A DNA stretch of 64,000 bases. Source: Treponema sp. (GTDB lineage Bacteria > Spirochaetota > Spirochaetia > Treponematales > Breznakiellaceae). The DNA is taken from NCBI GenBank assembly GCA_009777735.1, contig WRLF01000002.1, positions 1 to 64,000 of the forward strand, read 5' to 3'. Of the stretch, positions 15,239 to 23,424 are shown piece after piece. The notes below the pieces were generated by a model. The model was given only the letters and a program-made list of their open reading frames with translations. It ran no database searches and was not told the DNA's origin. The position numbers and the translations under genes are program-made. Numbering within the stretch: position 1 is the first letter of the stretch; each line of letters starts with the position of its first letter.

Positions 15239-15868
15239 ATGCTGCGTCTTGCTGTCTTTTTGGGAAATCCCGGAATAAAGTACCGGCGTAACAGACACAA
15301 CGCAGGCTGGATGCTGGCTGAAGCCCTGGAGATTTATCCTGTTCTTAACTGGCAGGATAAATTCCGGGCTTTGTATGTCGGTCTGGAAAAATACCATTTT
15401 CTAAAACCGCAAGTCTACATGAACCTTTCAGGCAAGTCCGTACTGGCTGCCGCATCATTCTATAAAATAAACATTGATGAAATTATTGTTGTTCACGATG
15501 ATATTGAACTGCCGTTGGGAACCATTTCGCTGAAATTTTCCGGCGGCCTGGGCGGACACAACGGCCTTCGTTCAATAAAGGCCAGTTTGGGCAGTGCTGA
15601 TTTCTGGCGGCTGCGTATTGGCATTGGCAGGCCGGATGACAGGGTTCCCGGTAAAGGCGGCAGCATCGAAGCCAGCCGGAACGCCGGCATTGCCGATTGG
15701 GTTTTATCCAATTTTACCGCTGCCGAAACCGAAATCCTGACTCCTGTTTTCAATACCGGCGCAGAACTCCTCGTTAAGGCATTTACCGCCGGGCCGGAAA
15801 CCCTGCTCCCCGAGTGGGCAAAAAAAAGTGCTTGCCTGTGTGTTGAAGAAAACACCTGTTTAGATTAA
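15239..15868 (+). CDS. pth: Peptidyl-tRNA hydrolase
   Basis: The product is 209 aa. It releases peptides from peptidyl-tRNA dropped by stalled ribosomes. Family landmarks are all present: FLGNPGIKY near the N-terminus, NRHNAGW with the catalytic His20, KPQVYMNLSG, VVHDDIELPLG with the key Asp, and GGLGGHNGLRS. The C-terminus (SACLCVEENTCLD) is a little longer than usual and Cys-rich. It starts 21 bp after the LysM lipoprotein with no clear ribosome site, so it may rely on read-through from that gene or on an unrecognised promoter. Confidence 0.95.
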   Translation: MLRLAVFLGNPGIKYRRNRHNAGWMLAEALEIYPVLNWQDKFRALYVGLEKYHFLKPQVYMNLSGKSVLAAASFYKINIDEIIVVHDDIELPLGTISLKFSGGLGGHNGLRSIKASLGSADFWRLRIGIGRPDDRVPGKGGSIEASRNAGIADWVLSNFTAAETEILTPVFNTGAELLVKAFTAGPETLLPEWAKKSACLCVEENTCLD

Positions 15869-15898
15869 AATGACCTATCCTAATTTTCTGGTGAAAAT

Positions 15899-16801
15899 AT
15901 GACAAAGTTACGCGGTGCTTTTACAGCGCTCATTACCCCCATGGGGGAATCCGGCGAAGTTGATTATGAGGGGTTTCGCCGGTTAATCGAATTCCAGATC
16001 TCGGAAGGCATAGACGGCATAGTCCCCCTGGGAACAACCGGAGAGACACCTACCCTGGATGAGGATGAAGAAGAAAAATTAATCGGGGTTGCCATAGAAA
16101 CCGTGAAAGGGAGGGTTCCGGTTATTGTCGGAACCGGCTCAAATGATACAAAACACATGGTAATGTATACCGAACGGGCTAAACGCCTGGGGGCGGATGC
16201 GGCAATGGTAGTAACCCCCTATTACAATAAACCAAATGATGACGGGCTTTTCAGGCATTTTGAAGCCGCTGCGGCAACAGGTATTCCGGTACTCGTGTAC
16301 AATATTGCCTCGCGCACAGGGAGGAATATACAAACGCCGCTGCTGGAAAAAATTTCCCGCATCCCCGGCATTATCGGAGTTAAGGAAGCGTCCGGCGACA
16401 TTGGCCAGATGGGCGATGTTATTCGTGAAATAGCCATTCCCCGCACAGCCGAAGGCAGGGATTTCTGTGTGTTGTCCGGAGATGATGCCCTTGCCCTGCC
16501 CCTGGCGGCATTGGGCGGAGACGGCGTTATTTCTGTAATTGCCAATGTGGTACCGGCAAAGGTCAAAGCCCTTGCATCGGCGTTCCTGTCAGGCGATTTT
16601 GCCGGGGCCCGGCAGATTCATTTTGAACTGCTCCCCTTTGTAAAAGCCGCATTTATCGAAACGAACCCCATTCCCGTCAAGCAGGCAGTTAGCTGGCTTG
16701 GCTTGCCGGCAGGACCTGTCCGGCTTCCGTTGGGTAAGCTATCGGCGGCAAGCGAAGCGGCGCTCAAAAAAGCAATGGTTGATTTAGGTCTTTTAACTTA
16801 A
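15899..16801 (+). CDS. dapA: 4-hydroxy-tetrahydrodipicolinate synthase
   Basis: The product is 300 aa. It condenses pyruvate with aspartate semialdehyde, the committed step to diaminopimelate and lysine. Signatures: GTTGETPTL (residues 45-53), the catalytic Tyr134 in VYNIASRTG, and the Schiff-base Lys162 in GVKEASGD. It is the first gene of a same-strand run dapA-asd-lysA-dapL. The gap to asd is 18 bp with a GGGAGAG ribosome site. No lysine riboswitch was recognised upstream; the gap to pth is only 30 bp. Confidence 0.96.
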   Translation: MTKLRGAFTALITPMGESGEVDYEGFRRLIEFQISEGIDGIVPLGTTGETPTLDEDEEEKLIGVAIETVKGRVPVIVGTGSNDTKHMVMYTERAKRLGADAAMVVTPYYNKPNDDGLFRHFEAAAATGIPVLVYNIASRTGRNIQTPLLEKISRIPGIIGVKEASGDIGQMGDVIREIAIPRTAEGRDFCVLSGDDALALPLAALGGDGVISVIANVVPAKVKALASAFLSGDFAGARQIHFELLPFVKAAFIETNPIPVKQAVSWLGLPAGPVRLPLGKLSAASEAALKKAMVDLGLLT

Positions 16802-16819
16802 TAACAGGGAGAGAAGTAT

Positions 16820-17917
16820 ATGACAAAGATTCCGGTTGGAATATTGGGAGCTACGGGAATGGTGGGGCAAAACTATATTGCCCTGCTTAAAAATCATCCG
16901 TGGTTTGATGTACGTTTTGTGGCAGCATCCCCCCGCAGTGCCGGAAAAAAATATGCCGAAGCTGTTGCCGGGCGCTGGCAGTTGGTAAATCCCTTTCCTC
17001 CCCATGCCGGAGAAATAATTGTTGAAGATGCCAACGATGTCAGCCGGGCAATTGCGGCGCAGCGCAAAGGGGAATGCGCCTTTGTATTTTCTGCGCTTGA
17101 AATGGGGAAAGATGAAACGCGCGCCCTTGAAGAAGCTTATGCTGCGGCAGGCATTCCGGTCATTTCCAACGCTTCGGCGCACCGGTGGACAGCCGATGTG
17201 CCCGTACTTATCGGTGAGATAAACCCGGACCACACAGACATTATCCCGGAGCAGCAAAAAGTACGGCGCTGGAACAAGGGCTTTATCGTGGTAAAACCCA
17301 ATTGCTCCATCCAGAGTTACATGATCCCCCTGCACGCCCTGGCGCAGGCAGGTTATCCGGTAAAGCAGCTTATTGTCACCACAATGCAGGCGATTTCCGG
17401 AGCCGGTTATCCGGGCGTACCAAGCCTGGACATCATTGACAACATTGTTCCGTACATTGGCGGCGAGGAAGAAAAAACAGAAATGGAACCGCTTAAAATA
17501 TTCGGAACCATTACCGATGGTATTATTCAAAACGCCGAACTGCCGGTAATTTCCGCCTGCTGTAACCGCGTGCCGGTCATTGACGGACATACCGCCTGTG
17601 TCAGCCTCGAATTCGGGGAAAAGAAACCCGCAATTGAAGCGATAAAAAAAATATGGGCAAAATTTAAGGGGCTGCCGCAGGAACAAAAATTTCCCATGGC
17701 TCCCAAACAGCCCATTATTTACCGTGAAGAGGAAAACCGCCCTCAACCGCGCAAAGACCGCGATTTGGACAAGGCTATGTCTGTTGTAATCGGCAGGCTG
17801 CGCCCATGTAATGTGTTTGACATACGATTTACCGCGCTTTCGCATAACACCGTCCGCGGCGCAGCCGGCGGCGGCATCCTCAATGCTGAATTACTGAAGC
17901 ATAAAGGGTATTTATAA
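16820..17917 (+). CDS. asd: Aspartate-semialdehyde dehydrogenase
   Basis: The product is 365 aa. It reduces aspartyl phosphate to the semialdehyde used by DapA. The NADP-binding GATGMVGQ lies at 10-17 and the catalytic Cys162 is in KPNCSIQ. The overall pattern, including SAGKKYAEA and the long C-terminal half, matches the archaeal/fungal-type ASADH rather than the E. coli type. The ATG has GGGAGAGAAG upstream. The lysine operon context supports the call. Confidence 0.94.
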   Translation: MTKIPVGILGATGMVGQNYIALLKNHPWFDVRFVAASPRSAGKKYAEAVAGRWQLVNPFPPHAGEIIVEDANDVSRAIAAQRKGECAFVFSALEMGKDETRALEEAYAAAGIPVISNASAHRWTADVPVLIGEINPDHTDIIPEQQKVRRWNKGFIVVKPNCSIQSYMIPLHALAQAGYPVKQLIVTTMQAISGAGYPGVPSLDIIDNIVPYIGGEEEKTEMEPLKIFGTITDGIIQNAELPVISACCNRVPVIDGHTACVSLEFGEKKPAIEAIKKIWAKFKGLPQEQKFPMAPKQPIIYREEENRPQPRKDRDLDKAMSVVIGRLRPCNVFDIRFTALSHNTVRGAAGGGILNAELLKHKGYL

Positions 17918-17930
17918 CCGGAATAAAAAG

Positions 17931-19211
17931 ATGAATGAAAAGTATTTTCCATTAAGCAAAGCTGATCTTGAAAAAATCGCAGAACAGTACCCAACGCCGT
18001 TTTACCTGTATGACGAAAAAGGCATCATCGAAAATGTCCGCCGGATAAATGCGGCGTTTTCTGTTTTTCCCGGGTATAAAAATCATTTTGCGGTAAAAGC
18101 CCTCCCTAATCCGTACATCTTGAAAATTCTTGCACAGGAAGGTCTGGGTGCCGATTGTTCCAGTTACCCCGAACTGCTCCTGGCCGAAATAGCCGGCATA
18201 CAGGGTGAGGACATCATGTTTTCTTCCAATGAAACCCCGGCATCGGAATACGAGGCTGCCCGAAAGATGGGAGCAATAATAAACCTGGACGACATCTCTC
18301 ACATTGATTTTCTGGAAAAGGCTGCGGGACTGCCGGAATTAATTTCAATGCGCTACAATCCGGGCCCTGTCAAAAAAGGCAATGTTATTATTGGCAACCC
18401 GGAAGAAGCAAAGTATGGTCTGACACGGGGACAATTAATCCGCGGTTTTGCCCTGCTCAAGGAAAAAGGCGTTAAGCGTTTTGCCCTGCACACAATGGTG
18501 GCTTCCAACGAACTTTCCATTCCCTACCATATTGAAACCGCACGTTTGCTTTTTACACTTGCTGTTGAGATTAAGGATAGAACGGGCGTGCGGCTGGAAT
18601 GTATCAATCTGGGCGGCGGAGTGGGGATACCCTACCGGCCCGATCAGACCCCTGTGGATTACGAGACTCTGGCAGAAGGGATTCAAAAAGTTTACGGCGA
18701 AATACTTGCACCGGCAGGGCTTGTTCCGATGAACATCTGCACAGAATGGGGCAGGGCAATCACCGGCCCTTATGGCTGGCTCGTTTCGCGTGCGATTCAT
18801 AAAAAAGAAATTTACCGTAATTACATTGCCCTGGACTCCTGCATGGCGGATCTCATGCGTCCGGCGCTGTACGATGCGTATCACCACATCTCCGTTCCCG
18901 GCAAAGAAAACGATCCGTTAAGCGAAGTGTATGATGTAGTGGGCAGTCTGTGCGAGAACAACGATAAATTTGCCATACAGCGGAACCTGCCCGTAATTAA
19001 TGTTGCCGCAGATGATGGCAAAGGCGATTTTATTGTGATCCACGATGCCGGTGCACACGGCAGGGCCATGGGTTTTAACTACAACGGCAAACTCCGCTGC
19101 GGCGAACTGTTATTGCGTCAGGACGGTTCCGTCATTCAAATTCGCCGCCCCGAAACCGTAGCTGATTATTTCGCCACGCTTGATTTTGAAGGATTAACTG
19201 ATGCAGCGTAA
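17931..19211 (+). CDS. lysA: Diaminopimelate decarboxylase
   Basis: The product is 426 aa. It is PLP-dependent and converts meso-diaminopimelate to lysine. Lys56 in HFAVKALPNPYIL is the expected PLP lysine of the alanine-racemase fold. HTMVASNE, LGGGVGIPY and EWGRAITGPYG are further conserved segments, and the C-terminal beta domain contains LDSCMADLMRPALYDAYHHI and GSLCENNDKFA. It belongs to the DapDC branch common in spirochaetes and some Firmicutes. It overlaps dapL by 11 bp, so translation is coupled. Confidence 0.94.
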   Translation: MNEKYFPLSKADLEKIAEQYPTPFYLYDEKGIIENVRRINAAFSVFPGYKNHFAVKALPNPYILKILAQEGLGADCSSYPELLLAEIAGIQGEDIMFSSNETPASEYEAARKMGAIINLDDISHIDFLEKAAGLPELISMRYNPGPVKKGNVIIGNPEEAKYGLTRGQLIRGFALLKEKGVKRFALHTMVASNELSIPYHIETARLLFTLAVEIKDRTGVRLECINLGGGVGIPYRPDQTPVDYETLAEGIQKVYGEILAPAGLVPMNICTEWGRAITGPYGWLVSRAIHKKEIYRNYIALDSCMADLMRPALYDAYHHISVPGKENDPLSEVYDVVGSLCENNDKFAIQRNLPVINVAADDGKGDFIVIHDAGAHGRAMGFNYNGKLRCGELLLRQDGSVIQIRRPETVADYFATLDFEGLTDAA

Positions 19212-20394
19212 TCCGTGTATTGCCAACATCAAGGCAGGATACTTATTCCCCGAAATTGCCAAAAGACGGCGGGAATTTGCCGCAGCCCATCCGCAGGCAA
19301 AGATCATCAGCCTGGGAATTGGCAATACAACCGAGCCCGTTATGCCTCATATCAATGCCGGCCTGGCGGAAGGGGCAAGGCAGCTTGGTACCGCAGAAGG
19401 CTATTCCGGTTACGGCGATGAGCAGGGGCTTACCGCATTGCGGGAGAAAATTGCTTCGGTATTGTACAACGGTCTGGCAGAGCCGGATGAAGTGTTTATT
19501 TCAGATGGTGCAAAATGTGACATAGGCCGCCTGCAGCTTCTCTTTGGTTCCGGCGTTAAGGCTGCCGTGCAGGACCCCTCGTACCCGGTGTATGTCGATG
19601 GTTCTGTTCTGATTGGATCTGCCGGCGGCTGGACAGGAAACGGCTATGATGGAATCATTTACCTCCCCTGCATAGCGGCTAACGATTTTTTCCCCGATCT
19701 GTCTATTATCCCGTCTGACTGCATAATTTATTTTTGCTCTCCGAATAATCCCACCGGTGCGGTAGCTAACAAAGATCAATTGGCTGCACTGGTAAAAACG
19801 GCTTTACAGAAAAAATCCATAATCGTTTTTGATGCGGCATACAGCGAATTTATCCGGGCCCCGGCGCTGCCCAAAAGCATTTATGAGATTGAAGGCGCAA
19901 AAGAATGTGCCATAGAGGTAAATTCATTTTCCAAGACAGCGGGTTTTACCGGAGTTCGCCTTGGCTGGTCAATCGTTCCAAAGGCTCTGAAATATGCAAG
20001 CGGCGAAAGCGTAAATACAGACTGGAACCGTATCTGCACCACCATTTTTAACGGCGCTTCCAACATTGCACAGGCAGGAGGGCTTGCCGCTCTGGACAGC
20101 GAAGGCCAAAAGGAAATCCGCTTTTTAACCGATTATTACCTGGAAAATGCCGCATTGATCCGCAAAACCTTGATTGCACAGGGCATTACCTGTACCGGCG
20201 GAGATAATTCGCCGTATATCTGGGCATGTTTTCCCGGCAGGGACAGTTGGGAAGTCTTTTCGGAAATTCTGGAAAAATGCCATGTTGTGACCACCCCCGG
20301 CGCGGGATTTGGCCCTGCGGGTAATGGTTACATCCGGTTTTCCGCCTTCGGACACCGCGCCGATGTTGAAGAAGCATGTGCGAGACTAGTATAA
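19201..20394 (+). CDS. dapL: LL-diaminopimelate aminotransferase
   Basis: The product is 397 aa. It converts tetrahydrodipicolinate directly to LL-diaminopimelate with glutamate as amino donor, bypassing the succinylase/acetylase steps (the route known from Chlamydia, plants and spirochaetes). Signatures: NPCIANIKAGYLFPEIAKRR at the N-terminus, LGIGNTTEP, GYSGYGDEQG, SPNNPTGAV, and the PLP Lys245 in NSFSKTAGFTGVRLGW. Its start lies within the lysA end. The last 30 bp contain the predicted hisG promoter. Confidence 0.96.
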   Translation: MQRNPCIANIKAGYLFPEIAKRRREFAAAHPQAKIISLGIGNTTEPVMPHINAGLAEGARQLGTAEGYSGYGDEQGLTALREKIASVLYNGLAEPDEVFISDGAKCDIGRLQLLFGSGVKAAVQDPSYPVYVDGSVLIGSAGGWTGNGYDGIIYLPCIAANDFFPDLSIIPSDCIIYFCSPNNPTGAVANKDQLAALVKTALQKKSIIVFDAAYSEFIRAPALPKSIYEIEGAKECAIEVNSFSKTAGFTGVRLGWSIVPKALKYASGESVNTDWNRICTTIFNGASNIAQAGGLAALDSEGQKEIRFLTDYYLENAALIRKTLIAQGITCTGGDNSPYIWACFPGRDSWEVFSEILEKCHVVTTPGAGFGPAGNGYIRFSAFGHRADVEEACARLV

Positions 20395-20395
20395 T
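20366..20395 (+). promoter_or_regulatory. Promoter inside dapL end, driving hisG, leaderless
   Basis: TTGAAG (20366-20371) and TATAAT (20390-20395) are 18 bp apart; the hisG ATG follows after six bases at 20402. No ribosome site precedes hisG. The histidine genes could therefore be transcribed independently of the lysine operon. Confidence 0.65.
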
Positions 20396-20401
20396 AATCA
20401 C

Positions 20402-21259
20402 ATGATAGACAAACTGCGATTACTTATCCCCAAAGGGCGGATATATGACGGTGTAGTGCGCCTGTTGGCCGATGCCGGGTTCCCGGCAGTTCTTGCCGAC
20501 AGGACTTATCGTCCGGCTCTGGGAGCGGATTGGCTCGATGCAAAAATAATGAAGCCGCAAAATGTGGGCGAACTTTTGGAATTGGGCAGCCATGATGCAG
20601 GTTTTACCGGCACAGACTGGATACAGGAAAGCGGCGCAAATGTTGCAGAAATTCTCGACCTTGGTTTTGACAAGGTAAAAGTTGTTGCAGCGGTTCCGCA
20701 GGAATTTGATGAAGCGGCTCTCCGGTCTAAAAAGCTTGTTGTTGCAACGGAATATATAAACATTGCACGGCAATGGCTTGAAAAATCCGGTTATCAATAC
20801 CGTCTGCTGCGTACTTACGGCGCTACCGAAGTGTTCCCGCCGGATGATGCGGACATGATCATCGATAACACTTCATCCGGCCAGACCCTGCGTGATAACG
20901 GTCTGAAAATTATCGGTACCCTTCTTGAATCGTCCACCCGTTTTGTCGCTTCGCATGAAGCGCTTGCCAATGCGGAAAAATCAAACCGGATAGAGGAACT
21001 TGCCATGTTGTTCCGCGCTGTTCTTGACGGCCGTGATCGGGTGATGCTGGAAATGAACATTCCAAAAGATTGCTTTGAAGCCGTGGTAAACGGACTGCCG
21101 GCAATGCGAAGTCCCACCGTTGCCCAGTTATTCGGCGACGGAGGTTATGCGGTTAAAATTGCCGTAATGAAACATGAGGTTCCGATTATTATTCCCCGTT
21201 TGAAAAATCTTGGCGCCATGGACATTGTAGAATATGATCTGCGGAAAGTGGTACTGTGA
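20402..21259 (+). CDS. hisG: ATP phosphoribosyltransferase (long form)
   Basis: The product is 285 aa, the long HisG class that carries its own C-terminal regulatory domain (about 210-285) and needs no HisZ. It joins ATP and PRPP in the first step of histidine synthesis. Landmarks: LLIPKGRIYDGVVRLLADAG, DAGFTGTDWI, ATEYINIARQWL and the PRPP-binding stretch DDADMIIDNTSSGQTLRDNG. The C-terminal domain is expected to bind histidine as feedback inhibitor. The predicted start is leaderless. Confidence 0.95.
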   Translation: MIDKLRLLIPKGRIYDGVVRLLADAGFPAVLADRTYRPALGADWLDAKIMKPQNVGELLELGSHDAGFTGTDWIQESGANVAEILDLGFDKVKVVAAVPQEFDEAALRSKKLVVATEYINIARQWLEKSGYQYRLLRTYGATEVFPPDDADMIIDNTSSGQTLRDNGLKIIGTLLESSTRFVASHEALANAEKSNRIEELAMLFRAVLDGRDRVMLEMNIPKDCFEAVVNGLPAMRSPTVAQLFGDGGYAVKIAVMKHEVPIIIPRLKNLGAMDIVEYDLRKVVL

Positions 21260-21299
21260 TTCAAGGTAAAAGGTAAAAGTTAAGAGGGAAGAGGGAAAA

Positions 21300-21965
21300 G
21301 TGGAAAGGGTTGCGGTTGTTATAAGGAAGACTAACGAGACTGAGATATCGATAAAACTCAACATTGACGGGGTTGGGAAGGCGAAGCTTGATTACCCCAT
21401 CGGGTTTATGAGCCACATGCTGAATACTTTTGCCCGTCATGGATTGTTTGATGTGGAAATTACAGCCTCCGGCGATCTTGAGGTTGATCAGCATCATTTG
21501 GTTGAAGATACGGGGATAGTTTTGGGGCAGTGTTTTGCAAAAGCGTTAAACGAAAAAAAAGGAATCACTCGCTGCGGAAGCTGCCTGTTTCCCATGGATG
21601 AAACCCTGGCTCGTGCCGCAGTGGATATTTCCGGCAGGCCGTTCCTGTTTTTTGACGGGCAGCTTTCCGGTGTACCGTTAATTGCTGCCGGCGCTTCATC
21701 TAAATCCGCCGGAACTGATGGCAAAGAGTTTCAGTTTCAGACCGATACTATCGATGATTTTTGGCAGGGTTTTGTCAGTGCGGCAGGCTGTAATCTGCAT
21801 CTGGAGATCCTCCGGGGCAGGAGCGACCATCACAAGATAGAAGCGCTGTTCAAAGCGGCGGCACGGGCGCTCCGCGCTGCCTGTGAAATTGATCAGCGCG
21901 CGGGGGATTCAATTCCCTCTACAAAAGGCTCCCTGCCGGGATTTTCGCAGGGAGTATTGGTATAA
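21300..21965 (+). CDS. hisB: Imidazoleglycerol-phosphate dehydratase
   Basis: The product is 221 aa and monofunctional (no phosphatase domain). It dehydrates imidazole glycerol phosphate. Metal-binding histidine motifs are present: DQHHLVEDTGI, and GRSDHHKIEALFKA near the end. A GTG start at 21300 is supported by GAGGGAAGAGGGA immediately upstream. The 40-bp gap to hisG is a purine-rich AAAAGG/AAGAGGG tract like others at gene junctions in this window. hisB ends 5 bp from the 3' end of the convergent hipA. Confidence 0.95.
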   Translation: MERVAVVIRKTNETEISIKLNIDGVGKAKLDYPIGFMSHMLNTFARHGLFDVEITASGDLEVDQHHLVEDTGIVLGQCFAKALNEKKGITRCGSCLFPMDETLARAAVDISGRPFLFFDGQLSGVPLIAAGASSKSAGTDGKEFQFQTDTIDDFWQGFVSAAGCNLHLEILRGRSDHHKIEALFKAAARALRAACEIDQRAGDSIPSTKGSLPGFSQGVLV

Positions 21966-21969
21966 TTCC

Positions 21970-23076
21970 CTACCTCCAATACTTCGCCAAATTCGCTTCT
22001 TCAACGGCGATTTTTACCTCATGCATAATATTTTTCGCCTTCCGTTGATTCATGCCGCTTTTTTTTGCCACAGACAAAATGTTTTCCCCGCCTGGGTTGC
22101 GTCCTTCTCCGTCAATAGTTGTTGCATGTTCGCCTCCCATGCCGCTTGTGTAAGTTATATCGTAGGCAGGTGAAACAAACCAATTCCCATCTTTAAATAA
22201 AAATGAAAAATTTTTTGAATGGTCGTCACGGTTATGTGCAAAGACATTAAAACACATCAATCGGAACATTTTTTCTGCTTCGCGGAAATCGCGGGTTAAT
22301 TCAAGTGTTACGGACATAAGGTTATTATAATCAAGCGTTGGATACCGGTGGCTGGAATCCAGTAAGCCGCAGGCTGAAATCATAAAAACTTTTTTCCCGT
22401 CAGCTTCCCGGTCAAAACGCTTAACGCCAAAATATTTTCCTTCGAACAATTTTATTTGCGGAACTTCAATGCCTGACGCTCGCGCAGCTTCCATGTAGTC
22501 AAATTCCTGCTTGCCGATATTTTTGGGATCAACACTTGCCCTGAATTTGATTAACCAGCCCTCTTTTTTAATATCAAGTAAAATCTTTGGGCGGGCGCCG
22601 ACAGAACTGCCGCCCAGCTTTACCAGTTCTTCCAATTTTCGCCCGTCATATACTTCATGCAGCATTGCTTCGGCTTCATGTGCTAAAATGTTGATGTCAT
22701 CAATGGTAATATCATCAACAAGTAATGTTTCCGGTTTATATTCAAGTGCTCCCATACCGGAACTTCCGACAATTGACAATCTGTCCAGTGTTGAAATGCT
22801 GAACGGGTCGATGTGTTTTTTAAGTAACATTCGGTCAATCAACAAACGTCCCCAGCCGTCAGGCAGGCTGTCATTAAAAACGCCGAAATTACCGTCAAAG
22901 GGATTGCGCTGTGCGATAAAAACACGCTTTTCCAGAGGCAGCTTGAAGGGAGAAATGGAAAAACCGCCGCGCAGCCAATCGGCATCATATTCGAACGCTA
23001 TCTCCTTCTGCGGTGTTTCTGCAAGGCGGCCAACAGTACGGCCATGGTACATTACATTAATTAATTTATTATGCAT
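21970..23076 (-). CDS. hipA: HipA-family Ser/Thr kinase toxin
   Basis: The product is 368 aa, a single-chain HipA. In E. coli, HipA phosphorylates glutamyl-tRNA synthetase and induces dormancy; the target here is unknown. Landmarks: N-terminal subdomain with GRTVGRLAE and FNDSLPDGWGRLLIDR, the phosphate-binding loop GGSSVGARPK (155-164), catalytic HNRDDHSKNF (281-290) and the metal-binding SPAYDITY (302-309). The start overlaps the hipB end by 8 bp. The pair sits between hisB and hisA on the opposite strand, interrupting the histidine gene order. Confidence 0.93.
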   Translation of the reverse strand: MHNKLINVMYHGRTVGRLAETPQKEIAFEYDADWLRGGFSISPFKLPLEKRVFIAQRNPFDGNFGVFNDSLPDGWGRLLIDRMLLKKHIDPFSISTLDRLSIVGSSGMGALEYKPETLLVDDITIDDINILAHEAEAMLHEVYDGRKLEELVKLGGSSVGARPKILLDIKKEGWLIKFRASVDPKNIGKQEFDYMEAARASGIEVPQIKLFEGKYFGVKRFDREADGKKVFMISACGLLDSSHRYPTLDYNNLMSVTLELTRDFREAEKMFRLMCFNVFAHNRDDHSKNFSFLFKDGNWFVSPAYDITYTSGMGGEHATTIDGEGRNPGGENILSVAKKSGMNQRKAKNIMHEVKIAVEEANLAKYWR

Positions 23077-23326
23077 TCAAAACCTCGTCCAGGGACTGGT
23101 AATTTCTGCGTTCAAAGAGTCTGTCAAAATCTGCCGTATACCCCAGAACAGCAGCAATGCATACAAGGCTTGCCAGCGATATTTCCCCCGATCCTTCAAA
23201 GCGTTTGATCGAACCAAGGGATACACCGGATCGTTCTGCCAATGCAGACTGAGAAAGTTTAGCTTCACGTCTTCTGGCCAGGACACGCTGCGCCAATGCT
23301 TGTTTTACGTCTAATATATTAGCCAT
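23069..23326 (-). CDS. hipB: HipB-like HTH antitoxin
   Basis: The product is 85 aa with one Cro/C1-type helix-turn-helix (VLARRREAKLSQSALAERSG, then VSLGSIKRFEGSGEISLASL). It would bind HipA and repress the shared promoter. The C-terminus YQSLDEVLNA is typical of antitoxins beside HipA kinases. A weak AGGCG precedes the ATG at 23326. Its promoter is back-to-back with that of hisA. Confidence 0.9.
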   Translation of the reverse strand: MANILDVKQALAQRVLARRREAKLSQSALAERSGVSLGSIKRFEGSGEISLASLVCIAAVLGYTADFDRLFERRNYQSLDEVLNA

Positions 23327-23353
23327 AATACGCCTGTATAATCATATATATAT

Positions 23354-23382
23354 AATATATTGGCTATATTTATTTTTGTCAA
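23354..23382 (-). promoter_or_regulatory. hipBA promoter with AT-rich operator-like region
   Basis: TTGACA (23382-23377) and TATATT (23359-23354) are 17 bp apart on the minus strand. AGCCATAATA (23321-23330) and TATATTGGCT (23356-23365) form an imperfect inverted pair straddling the start region, a possible HipB operator (inferred). Confidence 0.65.
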
Positions 23383-23389
23383 GAGATGG

Positions 23390-23417
23390 TTGAACATACA
23401 TTGCTCCGCATTATACT
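23390..23417 (+). promoter_or_regulatory. hisA promoter, leaderless, divergent from hipBA
   Basis: TTGAAC (23390-23395) and TATACT (23412-23417) are 16 bp apart; the ATG is at 23425, seven bases later. The two divergent -35 boxes are only 7 bp apart, so HipB binding or RNA polymerase on one side could affect the other. Confidence 0.6.
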
Positions 23418-23424
23418 ATAAACC

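Noticed and set aside
16793-17845. A 350-codon open frame on the minus strand over asd
   Set aside because: asd is intact with all active-site motifs. The antisense frame shows no family pattern and reflects codon bias.
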